Assembly: GCA_022826025.1 (NCBI GenBank)
Contig: JAJDVR010000028.1
Location: 1 to 48,632, forward strand
Length of the DNA stretch: 48,632 nucleotides
From: Gemmatimonadota bacterium
Lineage (GTDB): Bacteria; Gemmatimonadota; Gemmatimonadetes; Longimicrobiales; Gaopeijiaceae
Direction: 5' to 3'
The notes under the pieces: model-generated
Seen by the model: only the letters and a program-made list of their open reading frames with translations
Told to the model about the DNA's origin: nothing
The model's database searches: none
Part shown: positions 29,762 through 39,235 of the stretch, in pieces
How positions within the stretch are numbered: the stretch's first letter is position 1
Layout of the letters: every line of letters begins with the position of its first letter
Made by a program: the position numbers and the translations under genes

Positions 29762-30733
29762 TCACGGCGGCCATGGGATCTGCCTTTCCAGGCGCCGCGC
29801 CAGACCGGCAAGTACCCAGCCGTCCGGCCCGAATACCTCGATCTTGCGTACCGCCTGGTCAAGCAGCCCGCGGATGCGCCCACGAGCCTCCTGCCGCGAA
29901 AGCACACGCAGCATCGAGCACTCCTTTGGGTCTTCGTCAAACAGGTCGTCGACAATCTGGAAGGCGAGCCCGTAGGCGCACCCAAACGCGTCGAGGCGGT
30001 CAAGGTGCTCGTCCGGGATGCCCGCGGCCAGGCCGCCGCCCCAGGCTGAAAAGCGGAACAGGGCGGCGGTCTTGCGCTCATGGATGTGCGAAACCTCCTC
30101 CAGGCTCGTTCCGGAGGAATCGAATGCAAGGTCGTCGACTTGTCCGCCGATCAATCCCCGGGAGCCGATCGTGTCGGTCAAACCGGCCACTGCCGCCACA
30201 CACGCAGAGGGATCGGGCAGCCGGGTGCACTGTGCGAACGCCTCGGCGAGAAGGGCACTGCCCGCCAGAATGGCGGTCGCACTGCCGAAGGCGATGTGGG
30301 CTGCCGGTTGCCCTCGGCGCACGGCGTTGTCGTCTTGCGCGGGCAGGTCGTCCAGGACGAGTGAACAGGTGTGAACCAGTTCCGTTGCGACGGCAACGGG
30401 CATGGCCTGCTCCGGATCCGCGCCGCCCGCGAGGGCGGCGCCGAACACCAGGGTCGGACGCAGGCGCTTGCCGCCCGAAAAGACCGCGTATCGCAGAGCA
30501 CGGTGCAGTTCCGCGGGGTGTTGCGTGTCGGCCGGCAGGCACTCGTCGAGACCAGCGTCGACGCGCTCCCGGCTCGCCGCGATGAATTCGTCCAGCGCCG
30601 TGGGCTCAGGCGCGGGCCTCCCTTGTCTGAACACGCCCGTCAGGGTGGAGCGTTCATCGTGGGGAGGGGCCGGCTGGACGGTGTGCTCAATGTGCGAGCG
30701 CGTCGATTCCGGTGGCGGCATGGTGCGCGGCAT
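29762..30733 (-). CDS. Polyprenyl diphosphate synthase (GGPP/FPP synthase type)
   Basis: Makes isoprenoid diphosphates by adding isopentenyl units to an allylic primer. The first aspartate-rich motif is LVLDDLPAQDDNAVRRG (DDxxxxD, bacterial type II), the substrate-binding GGKRLRP precedes it, and the second motif is FQIVDDLFDE. IGGQVDDLAF and HERKTAALF are further family landmarks. The N-terminus is uncertain: in-frame ATGs at 30787, 30733 and 30721 all overlap the upstream gene, which ends at 30687, and none has a clear Shine-Dalgarno sequence, so translation is probably coupled. No other isoprenoid gene is nearby. Its place in a RiPP operon suggests a specialised prenyl or terpene product rather than housekeeping use. 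Confidence 0.88.
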   Translation of the reverse strand: MPRTMPPPESTRSHIEHTVQPAPPHDERSTLTGVFRQGRPAPEPTALDEFIAASRERVDAGLDECLPADTQHPAELHRALRYAVFSGGKRLRPTLVFGAALAGGADPEQAMPVAVATELVHTCSLVLDDLPAQDDNAVRRGQPAAHIAFGSATAILAGSALLAEAFAQCTRLPDPSACVAAVAGLTDTIGSRGLIGGQVDDLAFDSSGTSLEEVSHIHERKTAALFRFSAWGGGLAAGIPDEHLDRLDAFGCAYGLAFQIVDDLFDEDPKECSMLRVLSRQEARGRIRGLLDQAVRKIEVFGPDGWVLAGLARRLERQIPWPP

Positions 30734-33089
30734 CACGGAACGCAGCCGTGAGCGCATCGAAGTCGCGCAGTCCACAGGCTGTCGCAATCCCGGTCTTCAA
30801 CCCGGGCGTCGCGGCGTCGGCTGCGAACCCATCTTCGGCGATGAGCCGCAGCGCGCCATGCAGGCTCCGCCACAGTGTCACCGCCTCCGCCAGCCGCTCC
30901 GCGGCATCGGCGGCGATCAACCCGCGCGTTCCGGCCGTCCGGAAGACCGCAGTCGCGTCTTCATCCGGAATACCGGAGTCGTCCCGGCACAACGTCCACC
31001 GCAAGGCCTGAGCCACGCGCTCCAGGTCGCGAAGACCTCCACGCATGTCGGCAACCGACGACAGGTCCGGCTCGATCGGGTTCGCCGTGGCCTCGCGCAG
31101 GGTGGCGGTCAGCATCCCTTGGGCCGTACCCCGCGGCAGGCAATCCTGCAGCGCCCGCATGAACCGTTCCCGGACTTCCCCATCGCCCGACGCAAACACG
31201 CAACGCGCCCCCGCGAGCCCCAGAATCGCGCGGCTGTCCGAACCGGGGTTCCGTAGTTGTTCCTCGAGCGCAGCGATGGAAACCAGCCCGCCCGTCCCAC
31301 CGCGCGGAAGCTGCGCCAGTAGCAGATTGTCGCGCGAGAGCGCACGTAGCGCCCGGCGGAACCGCCGAACCAGTGCTTCGTTGTACCGGCCCGAGCCGCC
31401 ATCGTGCACGAACCGGACGTCAAGCTCCGTGCCCGGCATCGCCGTTCCGCTGGCCAGAGGCCCGACAACCGCCACCGCCACCCCACCGCCGTCCCGCGGA
31501 ATCCCCCGATCCTCGAAGTCCTCCTCAACCGCGGCCAGGACGGTGGCGATGGAGGCCTCCGCAACGCGTGACAACGCCGTTCCCGCCTCGCTCATCGACA
31601 GGCTGCCACGCATCGTGTGCACGCCGATCTGAAAGACCTTGCCGTTCGACCACTCCCGTGCGGCATCGACGGCCTCGCCGCTGTCCTGCATGTGAATGTC
31701 GGCGAGCTGCTCCTTCATCTCGGTGACGCCGAGTTCGCGCGTCCAGTAGAGTCGCGCGAGCCCGGAACGGGCGATCGCCTCGAATTCCGGATCCGGTCCG
31801 AATCCCTGCGGCAACTCCAGGTCGGTGAACTCGCGTTCCCGAAGCCTGTCGAGCAGTGCCGGAGATTCGTTGATCCACGCGGCGAGACACGGGGCGGAGG
31901 CGTGGATCTCGGCGATGACGTCGAACGCGTCGGGGCGCGCCGCGAACGCCCGGCTGTCGTAAGCGCTCCAGTCGTCGATTTCGGGGTAGAACCGGGCACG
32001 CTGACGATCGAGCAGGGGATCGATGGTCTCGAACCATCGTTTGGGGAACAGCGCCAGGCCGTTCATCTGGATGTAGCTGCCCGGCAACTGCGGCGAGTCG
32101 GACTCGCCATAGTGCTGCAATAGCGGATAGCGGCGGTTGGACGTGTGGTGGTCGGCATGGCGCTGCATGTTGTAATACAGCCAGTTCGTAAACTTGTATG
32201 CGGCACTCCAGGCGTGCCGCGGCTTCACCGGCTCGAACCTGCCGTTAGGCATGCGAATGCGCCTGAGTCCGTAGTGCTGCACGTAGTTGCTGATCTTCAT
32301 GGAGAAGACCACGCTCCCACACGCGAAGACGAATACCACCACGGCCCACACCCCGCCAATCCAGTATATCAGCCCGTACCAGACGCCCCATTCCACGATG
32401 TAGCCCCAGAATGCGTTCGTGTAATGCCACACCGGGAGACTGCGGCGGGCGAGGCGGCGGCCTTCAAACCGCCACGCCCCCAGGAGATTGTTTGCAACCT
32501 CCCGCGGCAGGTATTGCCAGAAGCTCAGGCCCTTCGGTGCGGACCCGGGGTCCAGGGGCGTGCACACGCGGGGGTGATGAATGTAGACGTGCTCGGTTGC
32601 ATAGTGCGGGTAGGAGACGGAGGCCAGCAGGATCTCGCCCAGCCGGCGCTCCCAGCGGGCGCGTCGATGAACGAGTTCGTGGCCCACAACGAAGACCGTC
32701 TGCGCCACCATCGCCAACACGCCGACCATGAACCCGATCTCCCAGAGGGACAGGTGGCCGGCGCGCAACATCTGCCACAGCGAGAATACGAAGACCACCG
32801 GCCAGCACGCCGCCCACATCCAGACGGAAAGCTTGTACAGGAACAACTGGCTCTCGTGCGTTCCGGCCGGATCCATGTTTCGCTCCTCCACGCCGAAGAT
32901 CCTGTCGAATCGGTCCGCGAGCGAGAAGAAGACGAAAGGCCCGGCAATCCACCAGCCGCCGTAGATGGCTGCGCAGACGACGAACGGGAAGATGGCGAGC
33001 GGAGCGAAGTGGGGGAGCGCGTTCAGGACGGAAGGCTCTACAACCCGTCCGCTGACAACGGGTGTTGAAGCGCCGGCGTGTGCTTTCAT
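30687..33089 (-). CDS. Fusion: AlkB-type membrane hydroxylase + degenerate GlnE-like nucleotidyltransferase
   Basis: An 800-residue two-part protein. Residues about 25-365 are an AlkB-type integral membrane di-iron mono-oxygenase: several helices, histidine boxes HELVH (137-141), EHVYIHH (166-172) and QRHADHH (309-315), plus NYVQHYGLRR (268-277) and LPGSYIQMNGLALFPKRW. Residues about 385-795 match one unit of GlnE (glutamine synthetase adenylyltransferase): APCLAAWINESPALLDRL, the nucleotidyltransferase region 540-562, GGTGGLVSIAALEEQL, and DMRGGLRDLE with following helices. The catalytic DxD is altered (TELDVRF for SDLDLIF), the GxLGxxE loop reads GPLASGT, and the third aspartate region reads LAQLPRG, so this half is probably catalytically dead or changed. 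I know of no such fusion. Confidence 0.87.
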   Translation of the reverse strand: MKAHAGASTPVVSGRVVEPSVLNALPHFAPLAIFPFVVCAAIYGGWWIAGPFVFFSLADRFDRIFGVEERNMDPAGTHESQLFLYKLSVWMWAACWPVVFVFSLWQMLRAGHLSLWEIGFMVGVLAMVAQTVFVVGHELVHRRARWERRLGEILLASVSYPHYATEHVYIHHPRVCTPLDPGSAPKGLSFWQYLPREVANNLLGAWRFEGRRLARRSLPVWHYTNAFWGYIVEWGVWYGLIYWIGGVWAVVVFVFACGSVVFSMKISNYVQHYGLRRIRMPNGRFEPVKPRHAWSAAYKFTNWLYYNMQRHADHHTSNRRYPLLQHYGESDSPQLPGSYIQMNGLALFPKRWFETIDPLLDRQRARFYPEIDDWSAYDSRAFAARPDAFDVIAEIHASAPCLAAWINESPALLDRLREREFTDLELPQGFGPDPEFEAIARSGLARLYWTRELGVTEMKEQLADIHMQDSGEAVDAAREWSNGKVFQIGVHTMRGSLSMSEAGTALSRVAEASIATVLAAVEEDFEDRGIPRDGGGVAVAVVGPLASGTAMPGTELDVRFVHDGGSGRYNEALVRRFRRALRALSRDNLLLAQLPRGGTGGLVSIAALEEQLRNPGSDSRAILGLAGARCVFASGDGEVRERFMRALQDCLPRGTAQGMLTATLREATANPIEPDLSSVADMRGGLRDLERVAQALRWTLCRDDSGIPDEDATAVFRTAGTRGLIAADAAERLAEAVTLWRSLHGALRLIAEDGFAADAATPGLKTGIATACGLRDFDALTAAFRDAAHHAATGIDALAH

Positions 33090-33149
33090 CCTGGGTATCC
33101 TCCACCATGATGACTCGCTACGGAAATGTGCTCACTCCAAGGCAAGTTG

Positions 33150-36080
33150 TCAGGCCACCTGCCGCTGCGCGAGGTCCCGAAAGACACCGGGTGTCGCAGC
33201 CAGTTCGTCAAATGAACCCTCCTGCACGACCCTGCCCCCCCGCATTACGTAGATCCGGTCCGCGTGACGCAGTGTGGAAAGGCGGTGCGCGATCACGATC
33301 CTTGTTGACGTGAGGCGTGCCAGATTGGCCATTACCCTGGACTGCGTTTCGTTGTCCAGCCAGTTCGTGGCTTCGTCGAGGAGCAGGATCCGAGGGTTGC
33401 GGATCAGCGCGTGGGCGATCCGGATGCGCTGACTCTCGCCACCGGACAAGACGGCGGTGCCCGCGCCCACCGGCGTAAGCAGGCCCATCGGCATGGCCGC
33501 AATTTCGCGGTCGACGGCGGCAAGCTGGATCGCGCGCCACGCATCCTCGGCCGTAGCGCCGTCGTGATCGCCGACAATGTTGTCCCACAGGTCCTGCGGG
33601 TGGAGCCGCACCATCTGCGGCACCACGCCGATGTGCCGGCGCACCGCCTTGAGATCGAGTTGCCGAAGGTCCCGGCCATCGAAGTAGACCGATCCGTTCG
33701 ACGGCTGTTCCAGTCCCAGCGCAAGCCGGAAGAGCGTACTCTTCCCGGCTCCGGACTCGCCGGCGATCGCGACGAACTCACCCGCGCGAGCGCGAATCGA
33801 CACGTCATCGAGAATCAGCGGTCCGTCGGCATCGTAGCGGAACGACACGTGGTCGAAGACGACATTGCCGCCCAGCACTTCCACGGATTGCCCTTCGGCG
33901 CCCGTCTCGGGGGTCTCGGCCAGCAGCGGCCGAATCTGATTGACCGCGGGCACGATGCCGGCCAATACGCTGACCGACTCACCCAGGCGGACCACCGCCG
34001 TCTGGTAGAGCAGGAACAGAACGTAGACGACGATGAAGTCGCCGACTGCCACGGCCTCGGGGCCGGATAGCGCAAGGACGAGGACCAACACCGCCCCCGC
34101 CAGCAGTGGCAGGGCGGCCCCGAGTGCGCGGAGATGCATCTCGGCTGCCCCGATTTCCAGTTCAGCGCGTTTCTGTTCACGGCAGTCCCGGGCCCAGACC
34201 GCAAAGCCCAATCCCTCGCCCCCGTCCACACGCAGCTTGGATATGCCGTTGATGAGCTGGAACAAGCGGCCGGCCAGCCGACCGGCGGCCCTCAGCCGAC
34301 GGCGGTGTGGCGCAATCTGCCGCAGTCCGAGCGCCACGGTCGCGACCACGGACACCACGCCGAACGCGGCAGTCAGCCAGCCCAGCGTCGGATCGCGGAA
34401 ACCGATGAGCAGGAACGCCGGTGACAGGAAAACGATCGACAGCACGCCGTTGCCGATCACGCCCTGCGCGGCGTCGCGCGTTCTCTGGAACGTCATGCCC
34501 CGCATCGCCAGGTCACTGGCGGGATAACGCCCGAGGACCCTCGTCGGCAACCGCAGCAACCGGTCCCAGAACGCGGACTCCAGTCGGGATGTTGCCCGGC
34601 CCTCGAAGCGCATCACCGTCATGCCCTGAAGAACACGCATGAGGGCGCGCACGAGACCGAACGCCACCAGGCCCAGGCTTATCCCGTACAACAGCCCGAC
34701 ATCGCTCACCGGAATCACTTCATCCGCGACGAAGCCGATGGCAACGGCCGGCAACAGTGCGACCAGGCCGCCCAGCACCCCGGTCAACACGAAGCGTGCC
34801 GAGTGGGCGCCCAATCCCTTTCCTGCGAGTCTCAGCAGATCGCGCCATCCGCTGGCCTCGCCCCGCAAGGGCGCATAGAAGAGCCAGGCATCCGGACGCA
34901 GCGACCCGGCGCGGGCGGCCGTGACCCGCCGCTTGCGCCGGCGGGCGGGATCGATTTCCCGGTAGTTCCCGAGCAGGCCGGGCAGGAGCGCCACAGGCCT
35001 GCCGTCTCCGGCTCGAAACGCCAGCATGGCGCCGCTGTCGCCAATCCACCAGCGATCCTTCCCGGAGAGCCGCACTCGACGCGCGCGCACCCCGGACGCG
35101 CGGAGCACGCTGGAGAGGGCGGCCTCCGGGTCGGATTTCTCGTTGGAGACCGGACGCTGGAATGCAATTCCTTCGTGCCGGCCGATCGCCCTCAGGGCGT
35201 CGTGCAGCGCCGAGACATCCGTCTCTTCGGCTCCTTCATCGCCGTCGAGGACACCATGGAGATCAAAAAGGCGCCGGCGGGCTTCTTCCTCGTCACTGCG
35301 GCGGCCGAGGACCCGCGCCCGCGCCAGATTCGCCTGGTCGACGACCGCCAGTTGACGGTTCAGGCGCTCGAGCGAGAACGCGATGTGGTTGAACGCACTC
35401 AGGGCCGGAAGCAACAGGCTGCGCTCGGCGAGTTCCAGGGAGGACGCCGTAGAGACCGGCACTTCGCGCGTCAGACTGAACCACGTGGCGGTCGTCAGCG
35501 GCAGCGCACATCCGGACGCGGCGGGTTCGGCGTCGCTTTGGGCAGGGTCGATCAAGCCCATGAAAAGACCTGCATGAGGCAACAATTCGGTAATCCACAC
35601 CACTCCGCGACGCACGGCGAGTGTGCCGTTCCCCATCATCGGCGCGCCGCCCGTCTCGAGAAGCACATCCGTCCGCGGATGGTGGGTGACGTCGCGAGCC
35701 AGCATCGCCGAGATGTCCACGAGCCATGCATCGACCTGCTCGGCCAGCTCCGCACTGTCAATCGCGCCGAGCCGGGAAACCGGAAGACGCCGGAGCGTGG
35801 TGCCGGGCAGCCCCTTGGCGATCACTCCCAGCGAGGTGATGTCCTCCTGTGGCGCGGTACCGGGCAGGAGGCGGCCCGCACCGGCACGCAGCATGTGCTG
35901 TGGGGCGGATTGCTCCGCGCCGCCCTGCCGTTCGACGAGGAAGAGGTCGACCGCGCCGGATTCAATGAACCACGCAAATTCGGGATCGTCGATATCCACG
36001 GGCAGATTGCCGGCGCTGGGCACCGCGGTTCCCCACGCGGTGGCGGCCTGGGCGAGCGTGAGACGCTCCGGGGTAGTCAT
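33150..36080 (-). CDS. NHLM-type RiPP exporter, ABC transporter permease/ATPase without C39 peptidase
   Basis: A 976-residue ABC transporter half of the kind paired with a peptidase-bearing partner in NHLP/TOMM clusters. The first 450 residues are not membrane-bound; the segment DPEFAWFIESGAVDLFLVE resembles a cyclic-nucleotide-binding-like fold. A six-helix membrane domain follows (about 470-720), then the ATPase: Walker A GESGAGKST, signature LSGGESQRI, and Walker B ILLLDEATNWLD. The start at 36080 overlaps the upstream stop as ATGA. It probably forms a heterodimer with the next protein to export the matured peptide. Confidence 0.9.
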   Translation of the reverse strand: MTTPERLTLAQAATAWGTAVPSAGNLPVDIDDPEFAWFIESGAVDLFLVERQGGAEQSAPQHMLRAGAGRLLPGTAPQEDITSLGVIAKGLPGTTLRRLPVSRLGAIDSAELAEQVDAWLVDISAMLARDVTHHPRTDVLLETGGAPMMGNGTLAVRRGVVWITELLPHAGLFMGLIDPAQSDAEPAASGCALPLTTATWFSLTREVPVSTASSLELAERSLLLPALSAFNHIAFSLERLNRQLAVVDQANLARARVLGRRSDEEEARRRLFDLHGVLDGDEGAEETDVSALHDALRAIGRHEGIAFQRPVSNEKSDPEAALSSVLRASGVRARRVRLSGKDRWWIGDSGAMLAFRAGDGRPVALLPGLLGNYREIDPARRRKRRVTAARAGSLRPDAWLFYAPLRGEASGWRDLLRLAGKGLGAHSARFVLTGVLGGLVALLPAVAIGFVADEVIPVSDVGLLYGISLGLVAFGLVRALMRVLQGMTVMRFEGRATSRLESAFWDRLLRLPTRVLGRYPASDLAMRGMTFQRTRDAAQGVIGNGVLSIVFLSPAFLLIGFRDPTLGWLTAAFGVVSVVATVALGLRQIAPHRRRLRAAGRLAGRLFQLINGISKLRVDGGEGLGFAVWARDCREQKRAELEIGAAEMHLRALGAALPLLAGAVLVLVLALSGPEAVAVGDFIVVYVLFLLYQTAVVRLGESVSVLAGIVPAVNQIRPLLAETPETGAEGQSVEVLGGNVVFDHVSFRYDADGPLILDDVSIRARAGEFVAIAGESGAGKSTLFRLALGLEQPSNGSVYFDGRDLRQLDLKAVRRHIGVVPQMVRLHPQDLWDNIVGDHDGATAEDAWRAIQLAAVDREIAAMPMGLLTPVGAGTAVLSGGESQRIRIAHALIRNPRILLLDEATNWLDNETQSRVMANLARLTSTRIVIAHRLSTLRHADRIYVMRGGRVVQEGSFDELAATPGVFRDLAQRQVA

Positions 36081-38305
36081 ACGCCCAACTCCGTCCGCAC
36101 GAGACGACGGTACAGCCCCTCCGCGTCCGCGAGCAGCTCGTCGTGGGTGCCGCGCTGCACCTCCCTGCCCTCGTTCATCACAACGATCTGGTCGCAGTCC
36201 CGAACCGTACTCAACCGGTGCGCGACGATCAGGCAACTGACGCCCCGGCGGCGCAGCGCGTCGTCGACGCGCGCCTCGGTCGCCGGGTCCAGCGCGCTCG
36301 TCGCTTCGTCGAGAATCAGCACCGTCGGGTTCCCGACCAGCGCACGGGCAATCTCAAGACGCTGCCGCTGTCCGCCGCTGAGATTGCCGCCATCTTCGTC
36401 CACCCGTGTCGAATAGCCGAGGGGCCGGCCGAGGATCTCGTCGTGGATATCGGCATCGCGGGCCGCAGCCACGATGTCATCGTCGGGAACCGCGGCGTTC
36501 CACAGCGTGAGGTTGTCGCGCACGGTGGCGGAGAAGAGGACCACCTGCTGGTCCACCATGGAGAGGGAGCGCGACACCACTTCGGGGGGAATCTCGTACC
36601 GAGGCCGGCCGTCGAACAGAATCTCTCCCGACCAGGGATGCAGGATGCCCGCTACCAGACGGGCAAGCGTCGACTTGCCCGACCCGCTCGGCCCAACCAC
36701 CGCGATGCGCTGCCCCGGCTGGACGACGAGGCTGAAGCTATCGATCAAAGGAGGGCGCCCCCGATTGTAGCCAAAGGTCACATCGCGCAACTCGACATGC
36801 CCCGTCAACCGAAGTCGCCCGTTGAAGGTGGCGATGCCTTCCGGCATACTCGCCCGGCGCGCCAGACCCGGATCCCTCGGCGTCTCCGTAATGTCGTCCA
36901 GACGTTGCATGTCGGTGAGGAGCGTCTGCCGCTCAAGTTCGAATTCGACGAGGCGTCCGGCAGACTCCAGGAAAAGCACCGACAACAGGTAGAACGCCAG
37001 AAGAGCGCCCAGCGTCAGCTCGCCGGTCATGACCTTTGTCGCCCCGACCGCCAGAACCGCGGCACCACCCAGTATCTTCAACAGGCCGGGCGTGGCCGCG
37101 ATCAGGTAGCCGAGTTCGGCGAATCGCTGGTGCGCCCTCAACTCACGAGCCTGATGGCCGCCCCAGCGGGCGAACAGCCGGTCCTCCGAGGCCGTCATGC
37201 GCAGCGTGTCCGCATGGCTCAGGATCAGAGTGCCTACGCCGGTCAGCAATCCCTGCTCGTGGCGCAGCGCGACAGCCTCCTCGGATCGGACGCGTGCGAC
37301 CGGACGCAGGAGCAACGCGTTCAGCACCGCGAGCCCCATGATTATCAGCGCCAGCCAAGGATCGTACGCCACCATGGCGGCCAGGAAAACTGCGCTCATG
37401 ACGACGTCGATGAGCAGGCCGACGAAGAGTTCCGACAAGCCCCGGGCGATTCGGTCGATCGAAAGGATGCGTGTGGTCAGCTCGCCGACAAGCCGGTGGC
37501 TGAAGTACTCGACCGGGAGCCGCATCAGCCGCGATACGCAACGGCTGCCGACAACGATCGACATGCGGATCGCGAGGCGCCGCAGGAACCATCCCTTCAG
37601 CCAGGCGATGCCGTACACCAGGCAACCGGCCGCCGCCAGCGCTCCGGCCACAAGGAGTCCCCAGGGCTCCGCTTCGCCCACAACGCGGTCGACGAACACA
37701 GAGGCGGCGAACGGCACCGCCAGGGCCAGTACGGCCAGCAGCAGCCCGCAAGCGATGGCGCTCACCAGCCCGCCGGAGGCGCCGCTCAACCAGTGCGGGA
37801 GACGCTGCCACAGCGTTGATGGAGCGCCTCCGGGCTTGAATTCCGGGCCGGGGCGGAACTGCAGGGCAATCCCCGTGAAACCAGCCTCGAACTCCGGCGC
37901 GGAGAGCTTGCGGCGGCCCGTGGCCGGATCGTTCAGATAGAACCACTTCTGGTCGAATCCTTCGAGGACCACGAAATGGTTGAATTCCCAGAACAGAATC
38001 ATCGGCAGCGGCATCTGCTTGAGCCGCTTGACCTCTACGCTCCAGCCGGAACATTCGAGGCCGTAGTGTTCGGCGGCGCGCTTCAGGCCCGCGGCGGTGG
38101 ATCCGTCCCGCCCGACTTCACACGTGCCCCGCAATTCCGTAAGGGGTACCCAGCGCCCGAAATGGGCCAGTACGCTGCCGAGGCAGGCGGCACCGCACTC
38201 GGTCGCATGCGTCTGGAGGAGGAGGGGCGTGACGGCGCGCCGACCTCCTTCGCCGGGGGCGTCCCGCCGACCTCGCGACGCCTTCGCTGGACCGCGCAGT
38301 GCCAT
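36077..38305 (-). CDS. C39-peptidase ABC exporter (NHLP-type, leader-cleaving)
   Basis: A 742-residue peptidase-containing ABC transporter. The N-terminal C39 peptidase has its cysteine in HATECGAACLG, histidine in NHFVVLEGF and aspartate in YLNDPATG. A six-helix membrane domain follows, then Walker A GPSGSGKST, signature LSGGQRQRL and Walker B LILDEATSALD. C39 domains cut precursor leaders after Gly-Gly, Gly-Ala or Ala-Gly, which matches the Ala-Gly at residues 87-88 of the nearby precursor. The start lies one base after the HlyD stop, and the stop overlaps the next ABC gene. It should remove the leader while exporting the core. Confidence 0.93.
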   Translation of the reverse strand: MALRGPAKASRGRRDAPGEGGRRAVTPLLLQTHATECGAACLGSVLAHFGRWVPLTELRGTCEVGRDGSTAAGLKRAAEHYGLECSGWSVEVKRLKQMPLPMILFWEFNHFVVLEGFDQKWFYLNDPATGRRKLSAPEFEAGFTGIALQFRPGPEFKPGGAPSTLWQRLPHWLSGASGGLVSAIACGLLLAVLALAVPFAASVFVDRVVGEAEPWGLLVAGALAAAGCLVYGIAWLKGWFLRRLAIRMSIVVGSRCVSRLMRLPVEYFSHRLVGELTTRILSIDRIARGLSELFVGLLIDVVMSAVFLAAMVAYDPWLALIIMGLAVLNALLLRPVARVRSEEAVALRHEQGLLTGVGTLILSHADTLRMTASEDRLFARWGGHQARELRAHQRFAELGYLIAATPGLLKILGGAAVLAVGATKVMTGELTLGALLAFYLLSVLFLESAGRLVEFELERQTLLTDMQRLDDITETPRDPGLARRASMPEGIATFNGRLRLTGHVELRDVTFGYNRGRPPLIDSFSLVVQPGQRIAVVGPSGSGKSTLARLVAGILHPWSGEILFDGRPRYEIPPEVVSRSLSMVDQQVVLFSATVRDNLTLWNAAVPDDDIVAAARDADIHDEILGRPLGYSTRVDEDGGNLSGGQRQRLEIARALVGNPTVLILDEATSALDPATEARVDDALRRRGVSCLIVAHRLSTVRDCDQIVVMNEGREVQRGTHDELLADAEGLYRRLVRTELGV

Positions 38306-38306
38306 T

Positions 38307-39104
38307 TCAGACGGATCGGAAGCCGAGAAGCGACGCCAGTGAGTATCGTCCGAGACTGATCCGAACCATGCACGGCGTCCCGTCGCGGAGAGCCGGACCG
38401 GGCACCGGTTCGAGGTCTATATCGATGCGCGGCGCGTTTTCCGCGTCCGCCATCGGCCAATGGGAGAGCCAAACCGGGGACGGTCCCGCGACGACACTCA
38501 CCGTCCCCTCCAGCCGATGCGTGCCGCCGCCGGGCAACTGTACCTCTACCGTCGCACGCATGCCGGGGCGGAGGCGTCGGGCCACGCGCGGAGACGCGTG
38601 CGTCGCGGCCTGCAGGGGATGATCCACGGGCTCCCGGAGCTGGGCAACGGCGGTGCCGGCCGACAGGTAGTCGCCCAGGGTGGCGCGCAGCACCATCACC
38701 TCGCCTCCGATCTGGCTGGCAATCGCCCCCGAATCGGGGGGCCGCTGCTCCGCCCCCGCCACGCCAGCCTCGCCCGCCGACGCCGGCAAGCTCTGGCGCG
38801 CGATGTCCGTTCCGGGCTCGACCCGATCCCCGGGCTCGACCAGGTATTCGACGAGATACCCGGGCTCGGTGGCGACGACTTCGTAGCGCTGCCCCGGCTC
38901 GATCAGCACGGCCTGAAGCGTGATCTCCCGATCGATACTACCGAACAGAGCCCAGATCCCGAGGCCCGCAAGCAGCAATCCCGTCGCCCCGAGAACGATG
39001 CGCTCGTGCGGGGCCGTAACGCGAAGCAGGCGGTCGAGTTGCTGCCGGTTTTCGCTCGCGGCAATCGCCTGTTCACGAAAGGAGCTACCGAAGCTCGTGA
39101 CCAT
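38307..39104 (-). CDS. HlyD-family periplasmic adaptor of the RiPP exporter
   Basis: A 265-residue membrane-fusion protein. A single membrane helix lies near residues 38-53 (IVLGATGLLLAGLGIWAL), followed by the lipoyl/barrel-sandwich segment (EPGYLVEYLVEPGDRVEPGT) and its return strand (GEVMVLRATLGDYLSAGTAVAQL). This matches the short secretion adaptors of NHLP bacteriocin systems. The start at 39104 has GAGAGGG upstream; an ATG at 39161 would add 19 residues but would make the direct repeats coding. It is the first gene of the export operon, divergent from the precursor gene. Confidence 0.85.
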   Translation of the reverse strand: MVTSFGSSFREQAIAASENRQQLDRLLRVTAPHERIVLGATGLLLAGLGIWALFGSIDREITLQAVLIEPGQRYEVVATEPGYLVEYLVEPGDRVEPGTDIARQSLPASAGEAGVAGAEQRPPDSGAIASQIGGEVMVLRATLGDYLSAGTAVAQLREPVDHPLQAATHASPRVARRLRPGMRATVEVQLPGGGTHRLEGTVSVVAGPSPVWLSHWPMADAENAPRIDIDLEPVPGPALRDGTPCMVRISLGRYSLASLLGFRSV

Positions 39105-39115
39105 GATGCCCTCTC

Positions 39116-39147
39116 TTTTGTCGCATCTTCTCCCGTTTTTGTCGCAT
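39116..39147. repeat. Direct repeat TTTTGTCGCAT x2, 21-base period
   Basis: TTTTGTCGCAT occurs at 39116-39126 and again at 39137-39147. The start-to-start distance of 21 bases is two helical turns, so a protein dimer could bind both on one face of the DNA. It lies just upstream of the HlyD start in the divergent control region of the RiPP locus. Confidence 0.6.
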
Positions 39148-39188
39148 TTCCGCGGCCGCATGGTGCGGCCTTCGGGCGAAGGTGTTAT

Positions 39189-39205
39189 GCTAGTAATCTA
39201 CTAGC
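39189..39205. promoter_or_regulatory. Palindrome GCTAGTA-ATC-TACTAGC, candidate operator
   Basis: A perfect 7-base inverted repeat with a 3-base centre, 36 bases before the precursor start codon. It overlaps TATGCT (39186-39191), the best -10 candidate for the precursor gene, so a bound repressor would block transcription. No regulator gene is encoded in the locus. Confidence 0.55.
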
Positions 39206-39228
39206 GTCCACGTTCCCTGTCCTGCAAT

Positions 39229-39235
39229 GAGGAGG
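39229..39235 (+). promoter_or_regulatory. Strong Shine-Dalgarno sequence of the RiPP precursor
   Basis: GAGGAGG lies five bases before the ATG at 39241, an almost ideal ribosome binding site, consistent with high expression of a precursor peptide. Confidence 0.75.

Noticed and set aside
32145-33068. Plus-strand 307-codon frame across the AlkB part of the fusion
   Set aside because: Antisense shadow of clear histidine-box coding sequence.
39105-39161. Longer HlyD start including a KCDKNGRRCDK-type repeat
   Set aside because: The ATG at 39104 has its own GAGAGGG site and the usual N-terminus; the repeated DNA is better explained as a binding site.
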